From NCBI RefSeq assembly GCF_004379255.2, contig NC_056050.1, positions 11,531,410-11,595,409 of the forward strand: a DNA stretch of 64,000 nt, read 5' to 3'. This DNA comes from Salvia splendens (Eukaryota; Streptophyta; Magnoliopsida; Lamiales; Lamiaceae). A program made the translations under genes and the position numbers. Of this stretch, positions 1 to 11,281 are shown piece after piece. The notes under the pieces are model-generated. The model was not told where the DNA came from. It was given only the letters and a program-made list of their open reading frames with translations, and searched no databases. The first letter of the stretch is position 1. Each line of letters starts with the position of its first letter.

Positions 1-1027
1 CAGAATTCCAGAATTGCTTCAGCTAACTCCTCATCAGATAACTCACTTGTGTTCATGGCTTGACACCAATTGGCCACTTCTCTATCAATGGCATGACTCA
101 TCTCGGAGTTCTCAATCTGTTCCTGCATTAATTCCGTCTCAAGGTATTCTTGGACCAAAGGGTTAATAACATCTATAGCATGCAAATTTTCAACGTCAAG
201 AGGTTTCTTCATTGCCTCATCAATGCTGAATGTGTATTTCTCCCCATTATAATCAAGGCAAATTGTTCCATCAAAAACATCAATGATAGTCTTAGCGGTA
301 CGTAGGAACGGTCTCCCTAAAAGTACTCCGCCCGACTCTGCCGACTCATTATCACTCATCTTAATCACATAGAAATCAGCAGGGTACAAGAAGTCATGTA
401 CCTTGACTATCACATTCTCAAGCACCCCTTCAGGACAGATGCATGACATGTCCGCCAGTTGAATCACTACCTTCGTGTCTACCATGCCTACCCCCACTAA
501 TTTCTTGTATATGGAAAGTGGTAACACATTTATCGACGCACCCAAATCACACATAGCATGCTCGATTTTCATGTCACCAATAGAGATGGGTAAGGTGAAC
601 ATACCTGGGTCATTGCATTTTGAAGGCAACTTCCTCTTCTGAATCACTGCAGAGACGTTCTCGCCTATCAGAATTTTCCCACTGGGTCTAGCCTTCCCAG
701 CTATAAATTCCTTGATGAACTTGCTAAAGACTGGCATCTTCAGGGCTTGTAAGAATGGCAGATTGATCTCCAACTTCCCAAAAATGTCCATGAAGTCCAC
801 CGGCTCTTCCTTTTGCTTCTTGGCTTCCCCTCGGCTTGGAAAGGGTTTCGGTCGCTTTCCTGCTCCGGTAGAACTTTCAGCTGATAACTCTCCAGTTTCT
901 TTTCCCACTGCCTCATCTTCCAACTCCGGCTCTGGATCGAGGAAGAATGATTCAGTTGATCTAGGCAAAGGTTTCTCTAAATCTCCTGTCTTAAGGTCAT
1001 CCTTGACCAATGGAATACTCCCCCCCC
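1..1027 (-). pseudogene. Athila-like Ty3/gypsy protease region (pol 5' part, cut by window edge)
   Basis: Reading the minus strand, the frame downstream of the gag remnant encodes a retroviral-type aspartic protease. A CDLGASINVLPLSIYKKL segment (near 500-560) carries the D-L-G-A active-site variant usual in Athila elements, and an LLGRPFLRT segment (near 300-330) follows at the expected distance. An aspartic protease of this type releases Gag and Pol from the polyprotein in the virus-like particle. The frame runs off the left edge, so reverse transcriptase and integrase lie outside. It is separated from gag by a one-base shift at a run of C residues near 1020-1027. Family assignment rests on motif recognition. 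Confidence 0.8.
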
Positions 1028-2916
1028 AAGTGTCTTGGCCTAGGAATTGTATCCTCTTCTTCCTTGTCTTCTTTGGGATCTATCACCTCCTTTGTTCTTA
1101 CCACTGGCCCATCATACCCTTTCCCGGATCTCAGGGTAATCTGACTTATATTAGCTCTATCAGGTGGCCTTACTGAGGCAGGAATTTTGCCCTCGTTTCC
1201 CCACATATCACTCAAGGAAGTAGCTATTTGTGACAGTTGCTTTGCCAGCATATCCATCGCTGCCTTCTGTTCCTGTTGAGCATCTTGAAGCTTGTGCACT
1301 ATGTCATTGTTCAATTGCAGGTTGTTTTGCATATGTTGCTGAGAACTGACGAGGTCGTGCACCATATCATCGATACTCTTTGGTGGTTTCGGGGGTTGAC
1401 TGGGCCCTGGCCATATACTCAGAGTTGGTCCACTTGCTTGATTCTGACGAGCGTTTCCTTGACCGCCTGAAGAGTTACTGTATTGATTTCCTTGGCCCTG
1501 GTAATTGTTCTGAAAATTCCTTTGGTGTGGGGGTACATAAGAGTTCCCCTGATTGCTCTGATTCCTGTTTCCCCAGCTCGGGTGGTCTCCTTGGTTCCGA
1601 TTAATCTAGTTGCTCTGCCCCTCTTGATTCCTTCCTGACCAGTTACCTTGTCTTTCGGGCTGAGGTACAAACTGCTGACTTTGTTGTGGTGCTGGCTGAT
1701 TCTGTTCATTGTCAGTCCATCTGAAATTTGGATGGTTTCTCCAAGGCGCATCTCTCTGTCTCCTTGGATTCCATCTCCCATCGGGATTCCAACTTCCCAT
1801 TGCATTGACCTGGGCCTGATAATCTCCTTCCTGGGTCCCGTAATATTGTTGCATTTGATTATCTCCTGGACCAAGAGATTTCTCCATCCCTTGTGAAGCC
1901 AGTGGAATCGTCTTTTCAATCGCGTTCAAAAGAGCCTTCTCGAGCCTATCAATCCTTGCTTCGACTTTGTCATCTTCTTGTTCTCTCACAGCATGCACCG
2001 ATCCTCTTTTCACTGCATTCCTAGGGTTATCGTACGCCTTCTTAGCGTCAATCAACTTCCCTAGGATCTCTCTTGCCTCACTTCCCCTTTTTCTTGTGAA
2101 ATTTCCCCCACTCGAGGAGTTCATTAAGTCCTTTGACTCGGGAGTTGCTCCTTCGTAAAACAGAGAGTAGGTCTCTGCCTCTATCATTCGGTGATTCGGG
2201 CATGCATCCAACAACCCCTTAAATCTCGACCAATACTGACTCAACGATTCATCGTAATCTTGCTTACACTCTAGTATTTCTTTCTTAAGTGCATTCGTCT
2301 TGTTGGATGGGAAGAAATAATCTAAGAATTCTAACTTGAAGTCCCTCCACGTGCGGATAGAATCTGAAGGTAACCTCAATAGCCACGTATTAGCTTCCCC
2401 CTTCAAGGTAAACGGAATCGCTCGTAGGCGATAATCCTCCTCTGTTGCATCATTCGGCCTCTTCTGAATACCACATAACTTACTGAATTCATTTAAGAAC
2501 TCATACGGACACTCATTTCTACGCCCAGAGAACGTCGGCAAGATGCCGAGTACGTTTGTCTTGATCTCGATAGTTCTCTGGCGTGGATTCATCACTATAG
2601 CTTGAGCTGGTTCTCCATCTAAATGGGCAGTGAGAGAGCCGATTTCTGGATCTGGGTTTACCACCTGCGCCATGACTACTTCCTCTGCTTCCCATGTTTC
2701 TGACTCTGTTTCTGATTCGGGTGGTGATTCTGGATCTTCGCGTCCTGATGACGTCCAAGATTCGTCGCTAGTCAATTCACTCGGAAACGGATCTCCCGTG
2801 GTGAACCCTGATCTGGTGGTCACAGTAGAGAATGTATCCCTAACCCGCCAATCAAACTGGCCGTGTGTCCACCCAGATGAGTTGCTCCAGTAGGTAGATC
2901 TTGAGCCTCTGCTCAT
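997..2916 (-). pseudogene. Athila-like retrotransposon gag, interrupted
   Basis: Encodes a Gag polyprotein that would form virus-like particles in the cytoplasm. The core (about residues 110-280) matches the plant retrotransposon gag domain, with an IPFTLKGEANTWL segment and a YFFPSNKTNALKKEI segment, followed by a Gln/Asn/Pro-rich tail. Downstream, an ISQITLRSGKGY segment matches the conserved Gag-Pro linker of Athila elements. Start chosen at the ATG at 2916, about 80 bases inside the primer binding site. An in-frame TAG at 1606-1608 splits the frame; the same frame then continues to 997, where a poly-G/poly-C indel shifts it away from protease. With a nonsense and a frameshift it is not functional. 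Confidence 0.85.
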
Positions 2917-2999
2917 AAACTGTAAACAAAAGAGAAGGAAAACAAATCAAAACTATTTACACCACAGACTCTGAACACTAACACTAAGCACGCCATCCA

Positions 3000-3017
3000 T
3001 CCCCGGCAACGGCGCCA
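3000..3017 (-). other. Primer binding site complementary to tRNA-Asp
   Basis: The plus strand reads tccccggcaacggcgcca, the 3' end of plant tRNA-Asp including CCA, so the minus strand has a perfect 18-base primer binding site. It lies two bases inside the LTR end at 3020 and fits the Athila lineage, where minus-strand DNA synthesis is primed by this tRNA. It is not a tRNA gene: there is no tRNA body. Confidence 0.85.
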
Positions 3018-3019
3018 TT

Positions 3020-4593
3020 TGAAGTTGTTGGGTCTTCTCGCTCGACTCTAATGTCGAATGACTAGACTCAGGAGTAAGCAAGTGTGCACATATGAGAATT
3101 AAATGCAAAGCTCGGTCCAGACACAACGCTCCTTAAATCCACTGGATCACTGGGTCCAGGAACTCAAGAGAACTACAGTGTTTTTGTCGTTGGACACACT
3201 CGACTCCCCTTCAAAAATAAATCCCTCAACCCGAATACTATGAATTAGTATAGGGAAGTGGGGTCGATCCCACAGAGATGGATTCGCAAAGTAGTGCTAA
3301 GAGACTATGGAAACAAACGGCTGCTGCCACGCAAAAGGGTTGAGATTTTAACTATCACTAGATCTAGGCAAGAAATGTAAACTCTAGACCTAGGACACAG
3401 AAAACTTACTAGAATCAGACATCAAATCAGAAAGACACAATTACTCCCTAGACTGAGTAAACAATTACCTAATCTAGCTAAACAGAAAGCAACTAACAGT
3501 GGGGACCATGTTTCCAGAAATAGCAAGTACGGTAAAAGCTGCAGACAACCAACCCGTGCAATTTCCTAACCAACTCAGACGCGTAAATGCAGAAAACAGA
3601 GCATACTCCTGGATTCGAACAGAATATAGAAATTTGGATGCCGGAAACTTGCTACGAATCGAAAATACACCAGATCTACGTAAACTAGGCGAAATGAAAT
3701 GAAAACACGTAAGCGCGGCATAAAATTAAACACTCCTGCTCAGAATCACGTCGGACGCTTAATCCACTCCGGATCCAAGTAATCCAAACTCAACAATCAA
3801 CAAAATCAACTCCATAACTCCGATTCTAATAGATCTGCTCCGATCACCGCCAAATTCCAACAATCACGAACAACTCCACAACATTAACCAGACAAAACCC
3901 CGATTCATTCACAAACCAGCTCCATTCTCCCAGATTCAACCATTAACCTGCAATAACCCAGAAATCAACCAACTCCAACAATCCAACTCCAGAATTCAAG
4001 TAAACACATCAAACAACATGAACCATCACGAGTGACGTAAACGAAAACGAAACTTGCATAAAAGTAAGAGATATCCAGAAACAAAAGAGATCCGAGCTTC
4101 GAATAGCGAAGCTCGGCGAATTCAGCAGAAACGAAAGTGGAAAATAAATTGTTTCTTCGCCCTAAAGAAGGACGGTGTTACAACCAGATCGAAAATGTAT
4201 GAAAGCTAGAGGTGAACCCCCTAGTGTGCCCTGAATTTCCCACCGAAAGAACCCAAGAGTGTGAAGAGAATGGACTAAGCTACAGGCTGTTAGCAAGGTC
4301 TCCACCGAGAAGATCCCTCCAGCTTGCATGCTTCTTCCTTTTATAGATGCGGACATAGCCTTCTAGAGTCTTCGTAGAAATCCCTATTCTACCCTTCAAC
4401 TCCGAGGCTTCCTCCGTCAAGCAATTTCCTTCATAATGTCCACTTTTTCGCCAGTTTCCTAGGACCATGCAAGCGTCCTCTTCTTTTCCTGGATCTAGCG
4501 AAAACCTTCACACACCTGGCTTAAATCGTGCGTTAGACCCAGTAATTTCACGAAATAAAACCCCTAGACCGATGCATGAAATTAGCCTTATCA
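3020..4593 (-). repeat. 5' LTR of the Athila-like element
   Basis: On the minus strand the block starts TGATAAGGCTAATTTCATG at 4593 and ends ...ACTTCA at 3020, next to the tRNA-Asp primer site, giving TG...CA termini and about 1,574 bp. It is non-coding; small open frames such as 3499-3702 are not genes. The flank at 4594 (ctctcgtccgtccgg) is the 5' region of an ORF1-only LINE; the related element at 32.9 kb has that sequence preceded by more LINE leader, so this element inserted into the LINE 5' region. The matching 3' LTR and target-site duplication lie outside the window. Confidence 0.75.
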
Positions 4594-4617
4594 CTCTCGT
4601 CCGTCCGGAGGTGACAT

Positions 4618-6669
4618 GTGCTTGCACCTGATCCCATGGTGAAATCCGGTGGTGAGCTACCGGAGGGGAATATCACGGCGGTTAGCTCCACAACGCAACC
4701 CCTCTCTTTGACGGAATGGAACTTCCACTCGATTGCAAGACCCAAAACAAAGCGGGCAGGTACGCCACATCCGGAGAAGCCACGAAGAGGCCTCGCTTGT
4801 ACCGGATCAGAATTTGGATCGGATGTTTGTAGGGCCAACAAGAAGATGGCATTTGAAATGGTAGAGAACCTAGCCGCTGAGGCATATGGTGAAGGGAGGG
4901 GATCGCCGGAACTTAGGCAAGCCCATATTGGTGAGATGTTGAGCTCGTTAGCTCAAATGGTAAATGAAGGGCGCCCTCCCAAGATTGCAATGGAGATGCC
5001 CAACTCCGAGGAGGTGGCCGGAATTTCGCCGGCCGGTGAGCCGGAGTGAGCTGGACCAACACCCAACCGGTGCAAGTACAATGCATCACATGGGTCCTAG
5101 GCTAGATGATGGAGTGGCATGTGATGTGTTGGAATCATGTGACTTGCAAAAAGAGGTAGAAACAAAGACCACTTTGCATGGGGAAGAAGGTGTTGCTCAA
5201 AATGGGGAAAATGACAAGTTGTACTCACAAGCAACACCATGTGCTACTTTCCTCCACCTTGAGGCTGATGCACGCATGGAAGACCGTGCCCCTGTGGCAC
5301 AACCGCCGGAGCCATCACCGGAAAAGCTGGCACCGCCAGAATATTTGCCAGAAATGCTGGCACCGCCGGTGAATGTGTGGAAGGCGGCAATGAATCACTC
5401 CAACCACCGGGGGACCGCGGCCGTGGAGAGTTCATCGGCCCCAAATCGAAAGCCCGAGCCAATCACTCCCGTCCACAACCCAATCGCAAGCCCAAGCCTT
5501 TGGGGACAGCCGGCTTTTATGAAGGTATGCCATCACTCTCCTTTTCCGATTTTGAAACGGATTTTCTTTCGGAGAAGCTAGGGTTAGCTATTGTTGGGAA
5601 GTTCTCCCATTCACTCCCGTCCACAACCCAAATTCAAAAAAGCCTTAGTGGCATGGGGCTAGTTGGAGCATTCACATGGAAATACTTGAATGCTAAGCAT
5701 ATTTTACTCCAATTTCAAGAGGTGGCCGATTATGCTAAGGTGCTAAATGGCCCTAATGGGAGTCCGAATTGGTATGTTGATAGCCATCCGATGAGGGTGT
5801 TCAAGTGGGCGCCGGATTTTGACACGTTCTTTGAGTCGCCAATTGTTGCCGTGTGGTGTAACATATTGGGTATACCAGCTCATCTCTATGAGGAATCGGC
5901 CATCTTGGCAATCGGTAAGCTCCTTGGCAAGCCACTACAAGCCGATCATGCCACAATACATCAAAGTCGACTCTCCTTAACGAGGATTTGCGTAGAGATT
6001 AACATCTCTGCTCCCCCGACGGAAGAGATCATCCTTAATATCCGAGGCAAAGACTCGAGGTACAAAGTGGCATGGGACCGTATTCCATTATTTTGTGATA
6101 ATTGTAAACATGTTGGGCATGAGAAAGAGGATTGCCATGCAGCGGGAAGGAAGTCTCGGGGTAGAGACAAGGGTCGCCGAGCACCATACAAGGAGAACCT
6201 CTCAAGCCATGCCGCCAAGATCATCCACCGTGAGTGGCGCCCAAAGGCGAATGCTCGGCCCGGCACTCCATCGTCCATTGGACAGTTGGAGAAGCCCAAA
6301 GATTGTAACAACCACGCGGAGTACATCGAGGGTACATTGGGTGCGGGATCGTCGAAGTCAAGAGTGGCTAGTAGGAGTCACCCAAGTGTGGATGAGGATG
6401 GCTTACAACTGGTGTCAAGGAAGAGGAAAGGAAAAGTGCATGAGGGCGATATGCACACCAAGGCTCCACACGTTGATGATTGGCATTTGAAGGAGAATGT
6501 TGCTACGGTGACATTTGGGAGTGTCCCATCGGGTGCGAATGACGCGAGCTTTAGCTCCATGAGTGTAGCATGTGGGCGCCCCAACCGGGAGATAAAGGGC
6601 CACATCGAGGACCTTGATCCAGGAGGGCATGTACCTAGCGAAGGTATCCCTATTGCGGGCCTTAGCTAG
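4618..6669 (+). pseudogene. LINE ORF1 (DUF4283-type domain + CCHC zinc knuckle), copy A
   Basis: RNA-binding ORF1 protein of an L1-clade LINE, expected to coat LINE RNA. The likely original start is the ATG at 4636 (MVKSGGELPEG, shared with the copy at 43760). The C-terminal 430 residues (5377-6669) are one open frame: a DUF4283-type domain (FSDFETDFLSEKLGL to about residue 200), then a zinc knuckle CDNCKHVGHEKEDC (C-X2-C-X4-H-X4-C), then a basic low-complexity region and a conserved C-terminus ending GIPIAGLS. The N-terminal part needs two frame changes, near 5045 and near 5460-5510, so the copy is decayed. Between the shifts lies a Pro/Glu-rich stretch with repeated EKLAPPEY/EMLAPPVN motifs. 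Confidence 0.85.
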
Positions 6670-6883
6670 GTGATGGACGGAAGTGTAGGGGATACAAATG
6701 TTGTATCAAATGGTAATTGGATTTTGAGAGTATATAGATGACCACCTCTAGTTGTTAGGGAGGCCCTCGTTGTACTCTAATTTGTCATGCCTTGGCGAGT
6801 CGTCACTTTTGGGCGACTCGGTGTATGTTTGTTTGTAACCAATGGTTTTAGTAATGCACAGGTGTGGGTCCGCCTCAACCCTC

Positions 6884-6897
6884 CGCCCATTGGGGTG
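6884..6897 (+). other. 3'-terminal stem-loop of ORF1-only LINE
   Basis: CGCCC-attg-GGGTG forms a 5-bp stem (one G-U pair) with a 4-base loop, a few bases before poly(A). The same position in other LINE tails here holds CACCC-ctta-GGGTG (47790-47803), CACCC-cttg-GGGTG (21260-21273 and 33889-33902, minus) and CACC-gtgaa-GGTG (22005-22017, minus). Stem kept while loop changes suggests a structure read by the reverse transcriptase. Confidence 0.55.
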
Positions 6898-6911
6898 TGT
6901 TAAAAAAAAAA

Positions 6912-7538
6912 GCGAGAACTCGCCTAGCCGAGAGAGGTTCCATCGCGGGACGTCTGGCACTCCTGAGACAATTGGGGTGTCGAGGATTTGCGTGATCATG
7001 TGAGGAGGGAGACTGGCTTGGTCCTGAAGGAGTCGGAGTTTGGCCTCATCCCACGTCCCTTCCCTAATGAAATCCGAGACCATGGTTGAAGAGGCACCCC
7101 TGTCATCAAGGCAGGACCCCCTAATAGCGATGTTACCCAGCCAAAAGTCGTCCCAAAAATAGATCTCTCCTTGCCCCACCACCCTTCAGAAGCCTCTTCC
7201 AGGTTGGACTATGATTTCCGAAATCCTTAGCCGCAAGGGGGGACGTGGTGGAGCAATATTTAACCTTCATGTATTTTGCCCAGAGGGAGCTTTGCTCGCG
7301 AAAACGCCACCACAATTTAATGTTAAAGGCTCGGAGAACCTCCCTGAATTTGCGAACGCCGAGTCTCCCTACTCCGTCGGGAGACAAATTTGGTCCCACC
7401 CAATCCAATGCGTTATTCTCTTCGCACTCGTTGTTCCCCAAAAGAACCAAGCCAATTGCTGGTCCAGTTGCTTGAGGGCACCGACTGTTGGTTCAATGGC
7501 TTGGAAGATATGGAGAGGCACCGCCTCGAGGGTGCTTT
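6912..7538 (-). pseudogene. LINE ORF2 fragment, post-RT linker (first tandem unit)
   Basis: Minus-strand remnant of a LINE ORF2 between the reverse-transcriptase core and the zf-RVT region. Recognisable segments are a WWRFREQSSLWAKYMKVKYC stretch (about 7250-7315) and GEIYFWDDFWLGN (about 7133-7175), which align by eye with residues 640-760 of the longest ORF2 frame at 22243-25797. A frameshift lies near 7150-7190. It is cut at 6912 by the ORF1-only LINE and at 7538 by the tandem-duplication junction. Confidence 0.8.
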
Positions 7539-8963
7539 AGAACTACAGTGTTTTTGTCGTTGGACACACTCGACTCCCCTTCAAAAATAAATCCCTCAAC
7601 CCGAATACTATGAATTAGTATAGGGAAGTGGGGTCGATCCCACAGAGATGGATTCGCAAAGTAGTGCTAAGAGACTATGGAAACAAACGGCTGCTGCCAC
7701 GCAAAAGGGTTGAGATTTTAACTATCACTAGATCTAGGCAAGAAATGTAAACTCTAGACCTAGGACACAGAAAACTTACTAGAATCAGACATCAAATCAG
7801 AAAGACACAATTACTCCCTAGACTGAGTAAACAATTACCTAATCTAGCTAAACAGAAAGCAACTAACAGTGGGGACCATGTTTCCAGAAATAGCAAGTAC
7901 GGTAAAAGCTGCAGACAACCAACCCGTGCAATTTCCTAACCAACTCAGACGCGTAAATGCAGAAAACAGAGCATACTCCTGGATTCGAACAGAATATAGA
8001 AATTTGGATGCCGGAAACTTGCTACGAATCGGAAATACACCAGATCTACGTAAACTAGGCGAAATGAAATGAAAACACGTAAGCGCGGCATAAAATTAAA
8101 CACTCCTGCTCAGAATCACGTCGGACGCTTAATCCACTCCGGATCCAAGTAATCCAAACTCAACAATCAACAAAATCAACTCCATAACTCCGATTCTAAC
8201 AGATCTGCTCCGATCACCGCCAAATTCCAACAATCACGAACAACTCCACAACATTAACCAAACAAAACCCCGATTCATTCACAAACCAGCTCCATTCTCC
8301 CAGATTCAACCATTAACCTGCAATAACCCAGAAATCAACCAACTCCAACAATCCAACTCCAGAATTCAAGTAAACACATCAAACAACATGAACCATCACG
8401 AGTGACGTAAACGAAAACGAAACTTGCATAAAAGTAAGAGATATCCAGAAACAAAAGAGATCCGAGCTTCGAACAGCGAAGCTCGGCGAATTCAGCAGAA
8501 ACGAAAGTGGAAAATAAATTGTTTCTTTGCCCTAAAGAAGGACGGTGTTACAACCAGATCGAAAATGTATGAAAGCTAGAGGTGAACCCCCTAGTGTGCC
8601 CTGAATTTCCCACCGAAAGAACCCAAGAGTGTGAAGAGAATGGACTAAGCTACAGGCTGTTAGCAAGGTCTCCACCGAGAAGATCCCTCCAGCTTGCATG
8701 CTTCTTCCTTTTATAGATGCGGACATAGCCTTCTAGAGTCTTCGTAGAAATCCCTATTCTACCCTTCAACTCCGAGGCTTCCTCCGTCAAGCAATTTCCT
8801 TCATAATGTCCACTTTTTCGCCAGTTTCCTAGGACCATGCAAGAGTCCTCTTCTTTTCCTGGATCTAGCGAAAACCTTCACACACCTGGCTTAAATTGTG
8901 CGTTAGACCCAGTAATTTCACGAAATAAAACCCCTAGACCGATGCATGAAATTAGCCTTATCA
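7539..8963 (-). repeat. Athila LTR, partial, second tandem unit
   Basis: Near-identical copy of 3169-4593, lacking the inner 150 bases of the LTR, the primer site and gag. It is therefore a passenger of the tandem duplication and not an independent insertion. Confidence 0.85.
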
Positions 8964-11281
8964 CTCTCGTCCGTCCGGAGGTGACATGTGCTTGCACCTG
9001 ATCCCATGGTGAAATCCGGTGGTGAGCTACCGGAGGGGAATATCACGGCGTTTAGCTCCACAACGCAACCCCTCTCTTTGACGGAATGGAACTTCCACTC
9101 GATTGCAAGACCCAAAACAAAGCGGGCAGGTACGCCACATCCGGAGAAGCCACGAAGAGGCCTCGCTTGTGCCGGATCAGAATTTGGATCGGATGTTTGT
9201 AGGGCCAACAAGAAGATGGCATTTGAAATGGTAGAGAACCTAGCCGCTGAGGCATATGGTGAAGGGAGGGGATCGCCGGAACTTAGGCAAGCCCATATTG
9301 GTGAGATGTTGAGCTCGTTAGCTCAAATGGTAAATGAAGGGCGCCCTCCCAAGATTGCAATGGAGATGCCCAACTCCGAGGAGGTGGCCGGAATTTCACC
9401 GGCCGGCGAGCCGGAGTGAGCTGGACCAACACCCAACCGGTGCAAGTACAATGCATCACATGGGTCCTAGGCTAGATGATGGGGTGGCATGTGATGTGTT
9501 GGAATCATGTGACTTGCAAAAATAGGTAGAAACAAAGACCACTTTGCATGGGGAAGAAGGTGTTGCTCAAAATGGGGAAAATGACAAGTTGTACTCACAA
9601 GCAACACCATGTGCTACTTTCCTCCACCTTGAGGCTGATGCACGCATGGAAGACCGTGCCCCTGTGGCACAACCGCCGGAGCCATCACCGGAAAAGCTGG
9701 CACCGCCGGAATATTTGCCAGAAATGCTGGCACCGCCGGTGAATGTGTGGAAGGCGGCAATGAATCACTCCAACCGCCGGGGGACCGCGGCCGTGGAGAG
9801 TTCATCGGCCCCAAATCGAAAGCCCGAGCCAATCACTCCCGTCCACAACCCAATCGCAAGCCCAAGCCTTTGGGGACAGCCGGCTTTTATGAAGGTATGC
9901 CATCACTCTCCTTTTCCGATTTTGAAACGGATTTTCTTTCGAAGAAGCTAGGGTTAGCTATTGTTGGGAAGTTCTCCCATTCACTCCCGTCCACAACCCA
10001 AATTCAAAAAAGCCTTAGTGGCATGGGGCTAGTTGGAGCATTCACATGGAAATACTTGAATGCTAAGCATATTTTACTCCAATTTCAAGAGGTGGCCGAT
10101 TATGCTAAGGTGCTAAATGGCCCTAATGGGAGTCCGAATTGGTATGTTGATAGCCATCCGATGAGGGTGTTCAAGTGGGCGCCGGATTTTGACACGTTCT
10201 TTGAGTCGCCAATTGTTGCCGTGTGGTGTAACATATTGGGTATACCAGCTCATCTCTATGAGGAATCGGCCATCTTGGCAATCGGTAAGCTCCTTGGCAA
10301 GCCACTACAAGCCGATCATGCCACAATACATCAAAGTCGACTCTCCTTAACGAGGATTTGCGTAGAGATTAACATCTCTGCTCCCCCGACGGAAGAGATC
10401 ATCCTTAATATCCGAGGCAAAGACTCGAGGTACAAAGTGGCATGGGACCGTATTCCATTGTTTTGTGATAATTGTAAACATGTTGGGCATGAGAAAGAGG
10501 ATTGCCATGCAGCGGGAAGGAAGTCTCGGGGTAGAGACAAGGGTCGCCGAGCACCATACAAGGAGAACCTCTCAAGCCATGCCGCCAAGATCATCCACCG
10601 TGAGTGGCGCCCAAAGGCGAATGCTCGGCCCGGCACTCCATCGTCCATTGGACAGTTGGAGAAGCCCAAAAATTGTAACAACCACGCGGAGTACATCGAG
10701 GGTACATTGGGTGCGGGATCGTCGAAGTCAAGAGTGGCTAGTAGGAGTCACCCAAGTGTGGATGAGGATGGCTTACAACTGGTGTCAAGGAAGAGGAAAG
10801 GAAAAGTGCATGAGGGCGATATGCACACCAAGGCTCCACACGTTGATGATTGGCATTTGAAGGAGAATGTTGCTACGGTGACATTTGGGAGTGTCCCATC
10901 GGGTGCGAATGACGCGAGCTTTAGCTCCATGAGTGTAGCATGTGGGCGCCCCAACCGGGAGATAAAGGGCCACATCGAGGACCTTGATCCAGGAGGGCAT
11001 GTACCTAGCGAAGGTATCCCTATTGCGGGCCTTAGCTAGGTGATGGACGGAAGTGTAGGGGATACAAAGGTTGTATCAAATGGTAATTGGATTTTGAGAG
11101 TATATAGATGACCACCTCTAGTTGTTAGGGAGGCCCTCGTTGTACTCTAATTTGTCATGCCTTGGCGAGTCGTCACTTTTGGGCGACTCGGTGTATGTTT
11201 GTTTGTAACCAATGGTTTTGGTAATGCACAGGTGTGGGTCCGCCTCAACCCTCCGCCCATTGGGGTGTGTTAAAAAAAAAA
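8964..11281 (+). mobile_element. ORF1-only LINE (half-LINE), copy B
   Basis: Tandem-duplicate of the element at 4594-6911 with the same 5' truncation by the Athila LTR, the same ORF1 and the same poly(A) end inside minus-strand LINE ORF2 at 11281/11282. It arose by DNA duplication, not by a separate retrotransposition, because both flanks are shared. Confidence 0.85.
8988..11039 (+). pseudogene. LINE ORF1 (DUF4283-type + CCHC), copy B
   Basis: Same architecture as copy A: N-terminal MVKSGGELPEG start at 9006, Pro-rich linker, and a 430-residue open C-terminal frame at 9747-11039 with the DUF4283-type domain and the CDNCKHVGHEKEDC knuckle. It shares both frameshifts of copy A and has one further defect: AAA-TAG replaces a Lys-Glu pair near 9521-9525, which ends the middle frame. 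The duplicate is therefore decaying independently. Confidence 0.85.

Larger units (their letters stand above)
4594..6911 (+). mobile_element. ORF1-only LINE (half-LINE), copy A
   Basis: Plus-strand LINE with one coding region (ORF1) followed by about 240 bases of 3' UTR and poly(A) at 6902-6911. There is no endonuclease or reverse transcriptase between ORF1 stop and the tail. Its 3' flank, gcgagaactcgcctagcc, is minus-strand LINE ORF2; the uninterrupted form of that site is at 48055-48080, showing precisely where this element inserted. Its 5' leader was cut off by the Athila insertion at 4593. It shares its 3' UTR with the copies at 8964, 21246(-), 28417(-), 30604(-), 33873(-) and 43662. Confidence 0.85.
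3169..7538. repeat. Tandem duplication, copy 1 (4,370 bp)
   Basis: Every landmark in this block recurs exactly 4,370 bases later. The unit comprises part of the Athila LTR, an ORF1-only LINE and a fragment of minus-strand LINE ORF2. Before 3169 the sequence is the inner end of the LTR (ccaggaactcaagag); at the unit junction the LTR sequence gaactacagtg instead follows LINE ORF2 sequence (gagggtgcttt). Copies differ at scattered single bases, for example 3820 versus 8190 and 5018-5036 versus 9388-9406. Confidence 0.95.

Noticed and set aside
3000..3017. A tRNA-Asp gene
   Set aside because: Only the 18-base 3' end is present, at the exact place of a primer binding site beside an LTR; there is no cloverleaf.
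3499..3702. Small protein gene (67 codons, repeated at 7869-8072)
   Set aside because: It lies inside a non-coding Athila LTR. The second occurrence comes from the tandem duplication, so its conservation is not evidence of coding.
5961..6326. Minus-strand ORF of 121 codons opposite ORF1 (also 10331-10696 and 31188-31553)
   Set aside because: It is an antisense shadow of the conserved ORF1 frame, which carries the recognisable knuckle and domain.
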